This document shows positions 35,463 to 43,553 of a stretch of 51,224 nt of DNA, piece by piece. Every line of letters begins with the position of its first letter. Positions within the stretch are counted from its first letter, which is position 1. Location of the stretch: contig JACERY010000011.1 of the NCBI GenBank assembly GCA_013912105.1, positions 1 through 51,224 of the forward strand. The letters are read 5' to 3'. The notes beneath the pieces were generated by a model. The model searched no databases, was not told the DNA's origin, and worked only from the letters and a program-made list of their open reading frames with translations. Both the position numbers and the translations under genes were made by a program. Source of the DNA: Acidimicrobiales bacterium (GTDB taxonomy: Bacteria; Actinomycetota; Acidimicrobiia; Acidimicrobiales; UBA8592).

Positions 35463-36554
35463 ATGACCGGTCGTTATACGAACAAAAAGAAAATCACTTA
35501 CATGGCTTCCCTAGGAATCCTGATTGTACTTACGGTTTCATGTGCAGAGAACTCAACCTCCACTATTACAAAAATTGATAACTCCGATATTTCAGAAACA
35601 ACTCAATCAGGACAACAACCTACCCCACAATCTGACACGGACACTGTCGGCAATAACACCAGTATCAAAGAAGAACTTGCTGGGAATGAAAAGGAAATAC
35701 TTACCAATACGTTTCAAGATTTCATTCCTTACAATCCTAATTTCGTTAATTGCATCATTGATAAAACTCTTGAAAAAGCCGGTATGTCACTAACGGATTT
35801 ACTTAACACTATTAAAGATGATGTAGAAAAGATAAGTGAGTATTGGCAGACATTTGGACCTAATTGTTTGTCCTTCTTGAACGAAGAAGAGTTCAAACTC
35901 CTCAATTCTCCATTAACTGATTCATCAGGAAATCCACTTATCGAAGAGGCGAAAGAACCAGGACGTATCCAATTTAGTGCGGATGATATCGGTACCAGTC
36001 TTCGAGGAACATTCATGCAAGGTGATGGTTCCCCGAACTATGTCTTCACAGCTAATTCAGGTCAATTACTTCAATTAGAGCTACGTACAGAAAACCCAAA
36101 CGCAAATATTGCCCTATACGGACCCAACCCACTGAGTATCACTCCCTTTAGATCAACAAAGATACTGGTGCCCGACAACGGCGATTACCTTTTCTACGTG
36201 AACAAACTAGAACCTAACAACGAATATGCAGTTGATATTTTGATCATGGATCCAATCGTGCAGAGAATCCAATTTAATGCAGGGGAGAGTAGCACCATCC
36301 TTTCGGGAGGAATCGTTCGAGGTGAAAGCGGTCCCGTGTACTTATTCCAAGCCAATGCTCAACAACTCTTGAACGCAAGAATCACCACACTTGAAGAAAA
36401 CGGTTCGATAGATATCGTTTCGCCAAATGGAACATTTATTGCGGTGAACCAAAAAGATATAGAATTATTACTTCCTGAAACAGGGGATTACTTACTGCAG
36501 GTCAACCCAATACGTGGCAACGTTTCTTTTGAAGTGATCTTTGAAATCAATTAA
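35463..36554 (+). CDS. Lipoprotein with two PPC-like beta-sandwich repeats
   Basis: A 363-aa lipoprotein. The signal peptide ends in lipobox LTVSC, then a Ser/Thr/Gln-rich tether and an alpha-helical region with two cysteines (FVNCIID; GPNCLSFL). The second half has two tandem units of about 90 residues, each with R-I-Q-F, a Y-x-F-x-A-x-x-x-Q-L-L strand and a L-P-x-x-G-D-Y-L-x-x-V-N strand, the look of PPC (bacterial pre-peptidase C-terminal) domains. These usually help secreted proteins bind or fold. No peptidase domain is present. Outer-surface role unknown. Confidence 0.72.
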   Translation: MTGRYTNKKKITYMASLGILIVLTVSCAENSTSTITKIDNSDISETTQSGQQPTPQSDTDTVGNNTSIKEELAGNEKEILTNTFQDFIPYNPNFVNCIIDKTLEKAGMSLTDLLNTIKDDVEKISEYWQTFGPNCLSFLNEEEFKLLNSPLTDSSGNPLIEEAKEPGRIQFSADDIGTSLRGTFMQGDGSPNYVFTANSGQLLQLELRTENPNANIALYGPNPLSITPFRSTKILVPDNGDYLFYVNKLEPNNEYAVDILIMDPIVQRIQFNAGESSTILSGGIVRGESGPVYLFQANAQQLLNARITTLEENGSIDIVSPNGTFIAVNQKDIELLLPETGDYLLQVNPIRGNVSFEVIFEIN

Positions 36555-36583
36555 GTACCAGCAGGCACTACTCTAGAAACCGT

Positions 36584-37441
36584 ATGACAAACTGGAGAAA
36601 AATTAGTCAAGAAGCTGCGCTTTCCTCACACAGGTTAATTGGATGGATTTATTGGGACCCATACGGTGAAACCCAGTATGAAAAACTTGGTATACCAAAT
36701 GCCTTCGGATATTACATCACAACACGTGCTGGGTCTTTAGGTAAAGCAGGACCTAATCCTGTAATTGCAGCGTTTTATTCAATACACCCAGATTTTATTC
36801 GATCAAGTTATCAACTGCTTAATGAGCACGCTGACACTACTGCTGCCACTCAGATCAGAGATGACACAATTCTTAATGGTTTACGTTCATATGTACCCGA
36901 AATTTGCGAAGACCTCTCTTCTATGTCAGATAGCTTGTGGAATGTTGCTGATTCATTACCAGCCTCCGGTCGTGCGATGTTCGCCGCTCAATTAGATCAC
37001 CGCCGACCCGATGAACCTTTAATAAACGCTTGGCTTGCTATAAATTGCATCCGAGAATGGAGAGGAGATACGCACTGGGCGATTCAGATTGCAGAAGGTT
37101 TCACTGGCGTGGAAGCAGGAATTTTAGATGGAGCTTGGAGAAATTATGACGCCGATTGGCTCGCCCGAAGTCGCGGAGCAGACGATGAAACTCTCAGAGT
37201 CGCATATGAAAGCCTGGAAGGCCGCGGTTTAGCCCGCAATGGTGCAGTAACTGAATTAGGTTTAGCACATCGACAATCGCTAGAAGACAGACTTAATGAC
37301 TTGTCTTCCACAGCATGGAAAATATTTGGAGAACTAGAAACCATAAACCTTATTGACTTGATTGAGACAGTAGGTGAAATTCTTCTTAATCGGATAGACC
37401 AGACTGGTGGGTCAAAATGGATGCCGGCAGCACGACAGTAA
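36584..37441 (+). CDS. SCO6745-family protein
   Basis: A 285-aa soluble protein resembling the actinobacterial SCO6745 family: a helical N-terminal region with LGIPNAFGYYITTRAGSLGKAGPNPVIAAFYSIHPDFI and a C-terminal winged-helix-like half (YESLEGRGLARNGAVTELGLAHRQSLEDRL). Function of the family is not established to my knowledge. It lies 29 nt after the lipoprotein gene in the same direction. Its lineage distribution supports an actinobacterial host. Confidence 0.7.
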   Translation: MTNWRKISQEAALSSHRLIGWIYWDPYGETQYEKLGIPNAFGYYITTRAGSLGKAGPNPVIAAFYSIHPDFIRSSYQLLNEHADTTAATQIRDDTILNGLRSYVPEICEDLSSMSDSLWNVADSLPASGRAMFAAQLDHRRPDEPLINAWLAINCIREWRGDTHWAIQIAEGFTGVEAGILDGAWRNYDADWLARSRGADDETLRVAYESLEGRGLARNGAVTELGLAHRQSLEDRLNDLSSTAWKIFGELETINLIDLIETVGEILLNRIDQTGGSKWMPAARQ

Positions 37442-37458
37442 AGCAAAAAACCGGTTAT

Positions 37459-37896
37459 TTAGGGTTCATATAATTCAACAATATTACCAAAAGGGTCACG
37501 GCCATAAATAGCAGCAGAACGACCTTCACCAACATTAGTTACAGGTGGTCGATGAAAAGTCATTCCAGCTTTTGTTAAGCGTTCGTACTCATAAAAAATA
37601 TCGGTGACTTGTAATGCGATATGTGCCCAGCCGTGATTGGCTGGAGAATAATTAGGATCTTTCGACGCTGGAAAGGGATTCGAATATTCCCATAGTTCAA
37701 TGCAAGCGTTACCTGCACGCAACATCTGCATTTTGGCTGATGTCTTTTCAAGGCCGATAGCTTGATCAGCTTCGGGTCTATCGCCATCCCATGAGTTGTC
37801 AAAAACTTCAGTGAAACCAAGTACATCTTTATAGAAAGTCTTGGCCTCCTCAAGATCTGGAACTGATAATCCAACATGATGTAATCCAACAATCAT
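37459..37896 (-). CDS. VOC protein, methylmalonyl-CoA epimerase/glyoxalase-like
   Basis: A 145-aa vicinal oxygen chelate protein. VGLHHVGLSVPDLEEAKTFYKDVLGF gives the first metal His, GWAHIALQV the second and GNIVELYEP the Glu; this is close to methylmalonyl-CoA epimerase and related lyases. I prefer ATG 37896, which gives the standard MIVGLHHVG start, over an in-frame ATG four codons upstream. Last gene of the minus run beginning at selD, 178 nt after the UGSC gene. Confidence 0.8.
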   Translation of the reverse strand: MIVGLHHVGLSVPDLEEAKTFYKDVLGFTEVFDNSWDGDRPEADQAIGLEKTSAKMQMLRAGNACIELWEYSNPFPASKDPNYSPANHGWAHIALQVTDIFYEYERLTKAGMTFHRPPVTNVGEGRSAAIYGRDPFGNIVELYEP

Positions 37897-37908
37897 GAAT
37901 AAGAACAT

Positions 37909-38074
37909 AGCTGAATCTGAAATATTTTTCTCATTCGTTTATTGTTTACAGATATATGTGCTGAACGAAACCTCACGAATAGAGGATTATCTGATTACGT
38001 AATTTTGGTTTTTTGAAGGTAACTACATTAGTAAATAACTAATCAAAAATGGATTAGAAGATTTTTTTAACTCA
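37909..38074. other. AT-rich intergenic spacer
   Basis: This 166-nt gap between the VOC gene and the UGSC gene is AT-rich. I found no strong hairpin with a T-tract and no gene in it; it probably holds the VOC promoter. Confidence 0.5.
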
Positions 38075-38608
38075 TCAAACAGTGAGACAGGTAAACGTTT
38101 CGTCAATTATTGATTTGGCAAGCTCGCGGAGACTGTCATCATTCATCGTAGAAACGCGATGCGGAACCATAATTGAACTCGTGTAATTATCCATTCCAAC
38201 TGTTGGGGAAAAACTAGCAACAATCGGCGCGAATGGCTCAGTGATAATCAGTGCTGAAGGGATACCGAGAGCCTCCATCTGGACTGCATCGTGCAAACTA
38301 CACGCCGTACAAGCGCCTCAATCTCCAAGCCCAGAAATTACAAGATGGGACCGAGCTGCCAACATTTCCGCTTCATCAGCATCAATGGGCTTACCAGCAG
38401 CTGATTTAGAGTGGACCACGATATCTGAGATCGGCAAACGATCACTTAGCCCTTCAGCAATATAGGTCATAAGCTCTTTCGCATGCGGCTTGGAATTATC
38501 AATCACTGTAATAACAACAGGCTTGTCAGGTATTGAACGAGCAGCCATAAAAACTTCAGATGGCCCTCTAGCTTCAAATTCAGGGTTAAGGACATCAATA
38601 GTAGTCAT
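38075..38608 (-). CDS. UGSC-family selenoprotein (Sec97, U-G-A-C)
   Basis: A 177-aa protein read through UGA at 38318-38320. Upstream of the UGA it has a Rossmann-like half (VVITVIDNSKPHAKELM; HLVISGLGD), and after it the same frame continues GACTACSLHDAVQMEALGIPSALIITEPF to the true stop. The motif G-D-Sec-G-x-C-T-x-C matches the UGSC (seleno)protein family, with Ala where Ser is usual. The redox pair would be Sec97 and Cys100, with C103 near by. It starts 19 nt after the preceding gene's stop, so it is in one operon with it. Stopping at UGA would cut the protein before its active site. Reaction unknown; oxidoreductase or reductase role is inferred. Confidence 0.87.
38285..38295 (-). promoter_or_regulatory. 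Weak candidate SECIS stem in UGSC gene
   Basis: TGCA-CGA-TGCA forms a 4-bp stem 25-35 nt after the UGA. It is short and hand-folded, so it is only a marker of where a SECIS might lie. Confidence 0.15.
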
Positions 38609-38627
38609 CAGAAATCTTTTTCTTTCA

Positions 38628-39689
38628 TCATATTAATGGTAGCCCACTACCAGCAGGCATAACTTTTCTCGTAGCAGCAACTGAATGTATTGTAGGAGCC
38701 CATGTCGGGACGTAGGAACTCCAACCAGCTCCTGGGCTACCAGCAGTAACTAGAAAGATATCGTCTGGGCTGCGAACAGTTGCAAGCTTCCCATCAGCAT
38801 CAGGTGTCATATCGTTTTGGGTCGTGTGTTCCATAACGATCCCTGCTGACTCTAGATACTCAGGTGTCACGCGAGATGCCTCGACAAGGTGCTCCCGAAT
38901 AGCCTGTCGAGTCCATCCACCTTCAATGAGAATTGTTCGGTGTTCATAACCAAGAATAAGCATTACCTGATGCCCTTTCCCAACACCATAAGTTGCTGGA
39001 TTAGTCATCGCAGCAGCAAACGTCGCAAGAATTCCGTCTGGTGTTCCATTAAGCTGATTCGAAACCTGATGAGGCCCTTCAGACGCTAAAAGTGTCACAG
39101 TAGTATCGGACTTATCGTAACCAAGCTCAATACGAAGAGGATCCCATCCCTCAGGTGGTGTTTCTTCAGCAACTAACATCGTGTACTTACCCGGATGCCC
39201 GATAGAAGACCCATCGAGGTTATCTGAACGGGCTCCAAGAATATTCATTGCGACAAGTCTCATAGCACGTCCAACAGTTGCATTAGCACGGTAACCAGGT
39301 CCAAGAGCGTTTCGTGACGCATTGAATCCTAAACTCTTAAGATCAGGACCACTAACAACTACACACAATGCAGCTCCACCAGTGCTCGTTACTGCCGTAT
39401 GGCATCCGAAAGCAGGATCGCACATAGCTACAAGAGCAGCAAGAACGACAGGGAAATGCTTAGGTTCGCATCCAGCCATAACAGCATTAATCGCCGCTTT
39501 CTCAGCTGTAATTTCTCGAGATCGCTCTGGAACGGCCCCGACAATGTCATTCCCAGAAACTCCAGCGAAGGCAAGCATTACTTCGACCCGCTCTGGTGTA
39601 GGCGGAATCACAGGTAGCCCGTCGGTCCAACCGCGAACAAAGAATTCTTCCTGCGCATCATGTTCTGAAAGAGTTAAAGAAGTCGCCAT
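38628..39689 (-). CDS. Conserved protein paired with the UGSC selenoprotein
   Basis: A 353-aa soluble protein, family not recognised by name. Notable segments are EFFVRGWTDGLPVIPPTPERV at the N-terminus, CDPAFGCHTAVTSTGGAALCVVVSGP, SSIGHPGKYTMLVAEETPPEGWDP and VGKGHQVMLILGYEH. Cysteines cluster in the first 120 residues (MAGCEP, MCDPAFGCH). No membrane helices. It directly precedes the UGSC gene (19 nt gap) on the same strand, so the two very likely act together, perhaps as a heteromeric oxidoreductase in which this subunit binds the substrate. This pairing is inference from context. Confidence 0.65.
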   Translation of the reverse strand: MATSLTLSEHDAQEEFFVRGWTDGLPVIPPTPERVEVMLAFAGVSGNDIVGAVPERSREITAEKAAINAVMAGCEPKHFPVVLAALVAMCDPAFGCHTAVTSTGGAALCVVVSGPDLKSLGFNASRNALGPGYRANATVGRAMRLVAMNILGARSDNLDGSSIGHPGKYTMLVAEETPPEGWDPLRIELGYDKSDTTVTLLASEGPHQVSNQLNGTPDGILATFAAAMTNPATYGVGKGHQVMLILGYEHRTILIEGGWTRQAIREHLVEASRVTPEYLESAGIVMEHTTQNDMTPDADGKLATVRSPDDIFLVTAGSPGAGWSSYVPTWAPTIHSVAATRKVMPAGSGLPLI

Positions 39690-39795
39690 AAGTCTGACAT
39701 TAGCAGGATTGGTTTACAGCGGCATTTTCGATTAGGCCAGGTTTGATTTACTGGTGCCATTATTTAGTTTCCTGTGAAGGATTTTGGCCTATTGA

Positions 39796-40623
39796 CTAGT
39801 ACGGCCGGTCTCCAGCAATTGTTACCCTTTCCATTCTTCGATAAGCGGGAAGGAAATCGCTCGTAGCCACGTGATGGACACATCGGTTATCCCACATGAC
39901 AAAAGTTTCAGGTTCCCATTTGATACGAAATTGGATCTTGGGATCTCGTATCGCCTCAGCTAATTTTCTTAATAAGAATTCACTATCGTCAGCATCAATA
40001 CCATCAATATGTGATGTAAAAAAATTATTTGTAAAAATTGATCGCTGCCCTGTTTCGGGGTGAGTACGAATCACAGGGTGAAGCACAGGAGGAAAACTCT
40101 GGATATTTTCCGTATGGCTTTCTTCGCTATTAAACCGGGTAGTAGGACCAAACATCTTGGTGTAATCATTTACAGCGAATAAATCATCAACACGACGTCT
40201 AATATCTAAATCAAGTTTTTCATAGGCTGCTGCTGCATTAGAAAATAGAGTATCCCCACCAGTTTCTGGTATCACCTTCCCTCTAAGAATTGATCCCATT
40301 GGTGGTTTTTCTCGAAAAGAGACATCGATATGCCAATCTTCTGCAGCTTTATACTCTTGTCGTATTGAATCCCCACCTGCTTCTAGAAGAATAACTTCAG
40401 GGTATGCCTCTAGATTATCGGCGAAAGGATGTATTTCTAGCTCCCCAAAATAACGACCGAAATTAATATGATTATCGGTTGATATATTCTGATTTCTAAA
40501 CACCAGCACTTTATGAGTAAGCCAAGCTTGTTTCACTTCCTTAATTTCTGTTGAAGATAAATTACCCAGATCCAATTGAGAAATTTCTGCACCAATATAT
40601 TCACTTAGTTTATTTACGTTCAT
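39796..40623 (-). CDS. TauD/TfdA-family 2-oxoglutarate-dependent dioxygenase
   Basis: A 275-aa Fe(II)/2OG oxygenase. The HxD motif lies in AEDWHIDVSFREKPP, GSILRGKVIPETGGDTLFSN is the standard following segment, the distal His is in NRCVHHVATSD and the 2OG-binding Arg in YRRMERVTIAGD. The family hydroxylates sulfonates, phenoxyacids, amines and similar compounds, releasing CO2 and succinate. AGAGGA precedes the ATG. It lies between gpmI and the UGSC pair on the same strand with about 100-nt gaps, so linkage to either is uncertain. Confidence 0.9.
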   Translation of the reverse strand: MNVNKLSEYIGAEISQLDLGNLSSTEIKEVKQAWLTHKVLVFRNQNISTDNHINFGRYFGELEIHPFADNLEAYPEVILLEAGGDSIRQEYKAAEDWHIDVSFREKPPMGSILRGKVIPETGGDTLFSNAAAAYEKLDLDIRRRVDDLFAVNDYTKMFGPTTRFNSEESHTENIQSFPPVLHPVIRTHPETGQRSIFTNNFFTSHIDGIDADDSEFLLRKLAEAIRDPKIQFRIKWEPETFVMWDNRCVHHVATSDFLPAYRRMERVTIAGDRPY

Positions 40624-40729
40624 AAAGATCCTCTATCTTCGTCCCCCAACGTCTCTTTTAACTTAGCAAAGTTTTTAGACATTATTATCTTAAAATTTTG
40701 TTACCGTTTTACCAAAAAATTAAGGGCTA

Positions 40730-42355
40730 CTAACCGAAAGACAGAAGGCTTGGTTGGTAATCTTCGGGTGGTTGAAATCCAAGAAGATTTAATGTGGTTG
40801 AGGCAATATGACTTAGTCCCGCATCTTCTGGGGGATCTAATTCGTATTCAATAGTTTCGTATGTGTCGTAGATAACAAAAGGAACAGGAGCTAAGGTGTG
40901 CGACGTCATGGGAATACGACTCCCATCAGAGGTTTCGGTAAACATCTGATCAGCATTTCCATGATCAGATGTGTAAATTAAGACACCACCTAACTCATCC
41001 ATCACTTGAATTAGTTGCGCTATACATTCATCAACTTTTTCTATAGCTTTAATAGCAGCATTAAGGTTTCCTGTATGGCCAACCATGTCACCGTTTGCAT
41101 AATTTACCCGCCCGTACCTGTATTTACCTGAACGCAACAACTTAATAGTTTCATCAGTTATTTCTTGTGCTTTCATTGCTGGTATTTCATCAAAGGGAAC
41201 GTTATCCGAAGGAACTTCCACATAGGTTTCTAAATCTTCGTTTATGTAACCGCTGCGGTTTCCGTTCCAAAAGTAAGTTACATGGCCAAACTTTTGCGTT
41301 TCGCTCACTGCAAAAGAAGAGACGTTCATCCCAGCTAAATACTCACCCATGGTTCGATCAATCACTGGAGGGTCAACCAAATAATTATTCGGTACTTGTA
41401 AATCTCCGTCATACTGAAGCATTCCCGCATAGTAAATATCTGGGTGGTTTCCCCGATCAAAATTTATGAAATCCTTCTGTTCAAAAGCCTGTGAAATCTC
41501 TATCGACCTATCACCACGAAAGTTGAAAAAAATTATGGAATCACCACTTTGTATTTTCCCTACAGGAACTCCACCAGCGTCAGTGATAACAAATGGTTCT
41601 AGATATTGATCACCTAAATCAGTTTCGCTATAAAGCGTTTCAATCGCTTCTTTGGCAGAAGTAAATGGCCTTCCTATTCCGTGCGTATGGCAGTCATATC
41701 CTCGTTTTACCATGCCCCAATCAGCTTCATACCGGTCCATTGTTATCTTCATTCGTCCACCACCCGAAGCTATGCGAACCTGCACACCCGAGACACGGTT
41801 TAACGATGCTATAAACGCCTCAGTCTTTTCTATATATTCTAAAGCGGATCGAGGTGAAGTATCTCGGCCATCAAGCAACACATGAATACAAATATTTTTC
41901 ACTCCTTCTGTTGCAGCTCGATTGATCATCTGATGTAAATGTTTTATATGGCTATGAACATTTCCATCAGAATGCAAGCCTATGAAATGCAAAGTCCCGT
42001 TTACACCATGCCCTACAACGTCACCCCATACATCTGATTTAAAAATACTCTCACTTTCTAGAGCCTTATTGACTAGTTTCGCTCCTTGAGCAAAGATACG
42101 CCCGGCGCCTATTGCGTTATGCCCGACTTCACTATTCCCCATATCCTCGTCAGTTGGTAAGCCAACAGCAGTGCCATGAGCAGCAAGATGAGTTGAGAGC
42201 CTAGAACTAAGTAACATATCTAAAGTCGGTGTGCTCGCTTGGGTTACTGCGTTACTTTCTGTATCTGACGCAATACCAACACCATCAGCAACAACAACAA
42301 GAACTGGACCAGTACGACCTTGAAATGCAGGGTAGGGATCTAACGAAAGAGTCAT
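40730..42355 (-). CDS. gpmI: 2,3-bisphosphoglycerate-independent phosphoglycerate mutase
   Basis: A 541-aa Mn-dependent enzyme of the alkaline phosphatase superfamily that interconverts 3- and 2-phosphoglycerate. The phosphoserine loop is DMGNSEVGHNAIGAGR; DGRDTSPRSALEY and GRMKITMDRYEADW are typical substrate-site segments; and YTSDHGNADQM carries metal ligands. Length is normal for the family (about 510-550). AGGATG precedes the ATG. It starts 23 nt after the selD stop, so both are probably on one transcript. Glycolysis/gluconeogenesis. Confidence 0.94.
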   Translation of the reverse strand: MTLSLDPYPAFQGRTGPVLVVVADGVGIASDTESNAVTQASTPTLDMLLSSRLSTHLAAHGTAVGLPTDEDMGNSEVGHNAIGAGRIFAQGAKLVNKALESESIFKSDVWGDVVGHGVNGTLHFIGLHSDGNVHSHIKHLHQMINRAATEGVKNICIHVLLDGRDTSPRSALEYIEKTEAFIASLNRVSGVQVRIASGGGRMKITMDRYEADWGMVKRGYDCHTHGIGRPFTSAKEAIETLYSETDLGDQYLEPFVITDAGGVPVGKIQSGDSIIFFNFRGDRSIEISQAFEQKDFINFDRGNHPDIYYAGMLQYDGDLQVPNNYLVDPPVIDRTMGEYLAGMNVSSFAVSETQKFGHVTYFWNGNRSGYINEDLETYVEVPSDNVPFDEIPAMKAQEITDETIKLLRSGKYRYGRVNYANGDMVGHTGNLNAAIKAIEKVDECIAQLIQVMDELGGVLIYTSDHGNADQMFTETSDGSRIPMTSHTLAPVPFVIYDTYETIEYELDPPEDAGLSHIASTTLNLLGFQPPEDYQPSLLSFG

Positions 42356-42378
42356 AGATTCATCCTAGAAGATGTCAA

Positions 42379-43419
42379 CTACCTAAGAGTGATTTTTCCA
42401 TCGCCAAACTGGGTTTCACCAATAATGGCGGCGTCAACATTTTTTGAAACAAGTTCTGCCGTAACATCAGCTGATTTTTCCCTATCAACACCGAAAACTA
42501 GTCCGCCAGATGTTTGTGCATCAGCCAATAGTAATAAATCAACCTCATCATTCGATCCAACATCAACCTGATCAGCAATCCAAGAAAGGTTTCGTCGTGT
42601 CCCACCGGGAACAACACCATCTGAAGCGAAATCTCGAGCACCAGAGATAAAGTGAATATTTCCAACATGCAAAACCGTATTTACGTTTGAAGCAGAAGCC
42701 ATTTTCCCAAGATGACCAAGAAGGCCGAAACCTGTTACATCCGTAGCACCGGTAGCACCAGCAGATACCGCTACCTGTGAAGCCACATCGTTTAACTGAA
42801 CCATTGAGCTAATAGCACTATTGATCACTTCATCACTTGCTACACCAGCTTTGATAGCAGTAGTGATGACACCTATACCCAACGGTTTTGTTAAAATCAG
42901 ATCCTGGCCAGGTTTTAAACCTGTATTCGTAAGCATTTGTTCAGGATCAACCAACCCCGTAACCGCCATCCCATATTTAGGTTCTGGGTCGGAAATGGTG
43001 TGACCGCCGATAATTGCCATCCCTGCTTTAGCGGCGATATCAGAACCGCCAAGTAAAACTTCCGAGAGAAGTTCGGTTGGGAGTTCATCATTATTCCACC
43101 CAACGAGATTCAACGCGAATAAGGGCCTCCCACCCATGGCATACACGTCGGAAACACTATTCGCAGCAGCTATTTGACCCCAAGTGCGTGCGTCATTCAC
43201 TAATGGTGTTATGAAATCAACAGTAGACACAATGGCGCGACCATCTCCAAGGTCCCAAATGCCAGCATCATCACCGCTTTCAAAACCTACAAGAAGTTCA
43301 GGATTATCTGTTTCGTTCAGAGAGCCCACGACGTGAGCTAATTCACTCGGGTCGAGTTTGCAGCCTCAACCAGCTCCATGACTGAACTGTGTTAACCAAA
43401 CAGTTTCTTCTTCACTCAT
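42379..43419 (-). CDS. selD: Selenide, water dikinase, itself a selenoprotein (Sec18)
   Basis: A 346-aa SelD that uses ATP and selenide to make selenophosphate for Sec-tRNA synthesis. The true start is ATG 43419 with AAAGGAG upstream. The N-terminus WLTQFSHGAG-Sec-GCKLDPSEL aligns with the E. coli SelD catalytic segment SHGAGCGCK, UGA at 43366-43368 replacing the Cys17 codon. The rest is standard: STVDFITPLV, ANSVSDVYAMGG, KPLGIGVITTA, TDVTGFGLLGH, DAQTSGGLVF. A start placed after the UGA (GTG 43329) would drop the catalytic Sec and Lys, so it is wrong. gpmI follows. Sec-containing SelD is known in several bacteria. Confidence 0.93.
43345..43357 (-). promoter_or_regulatory. Candidate bacterial SECIS hairpin (selD)
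   Basis: ACTCG-ACC-CGAGT, a perfect 5-bp stem with a 3-nt loop, begins 8 nt after the UGA so that its loop lies about 16-18 nt from the U. Position suits a SelB-binding element. Hand-folded only. Confidence 0.35.
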
Positions 43420-43553
43420 GCCGCTCCTTTCTCTTCCTTTAAAGGCTAGTTCCCTTCTCACCCCTACCTGCGTGTTATCTTCGCTCTTTTCTAAATCAGG
43501 AAAAGAAGACATTAAGAACGTTGAGAAACTCATTAACCTTGATATGACTAAGT

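Noticed and set aside
40680..40729. AT-rich hairpin after gpmI as a terminator
   Set aside because: The possible stem has internal mismatches and no G/C core or clean T-tract, so I do not call it.
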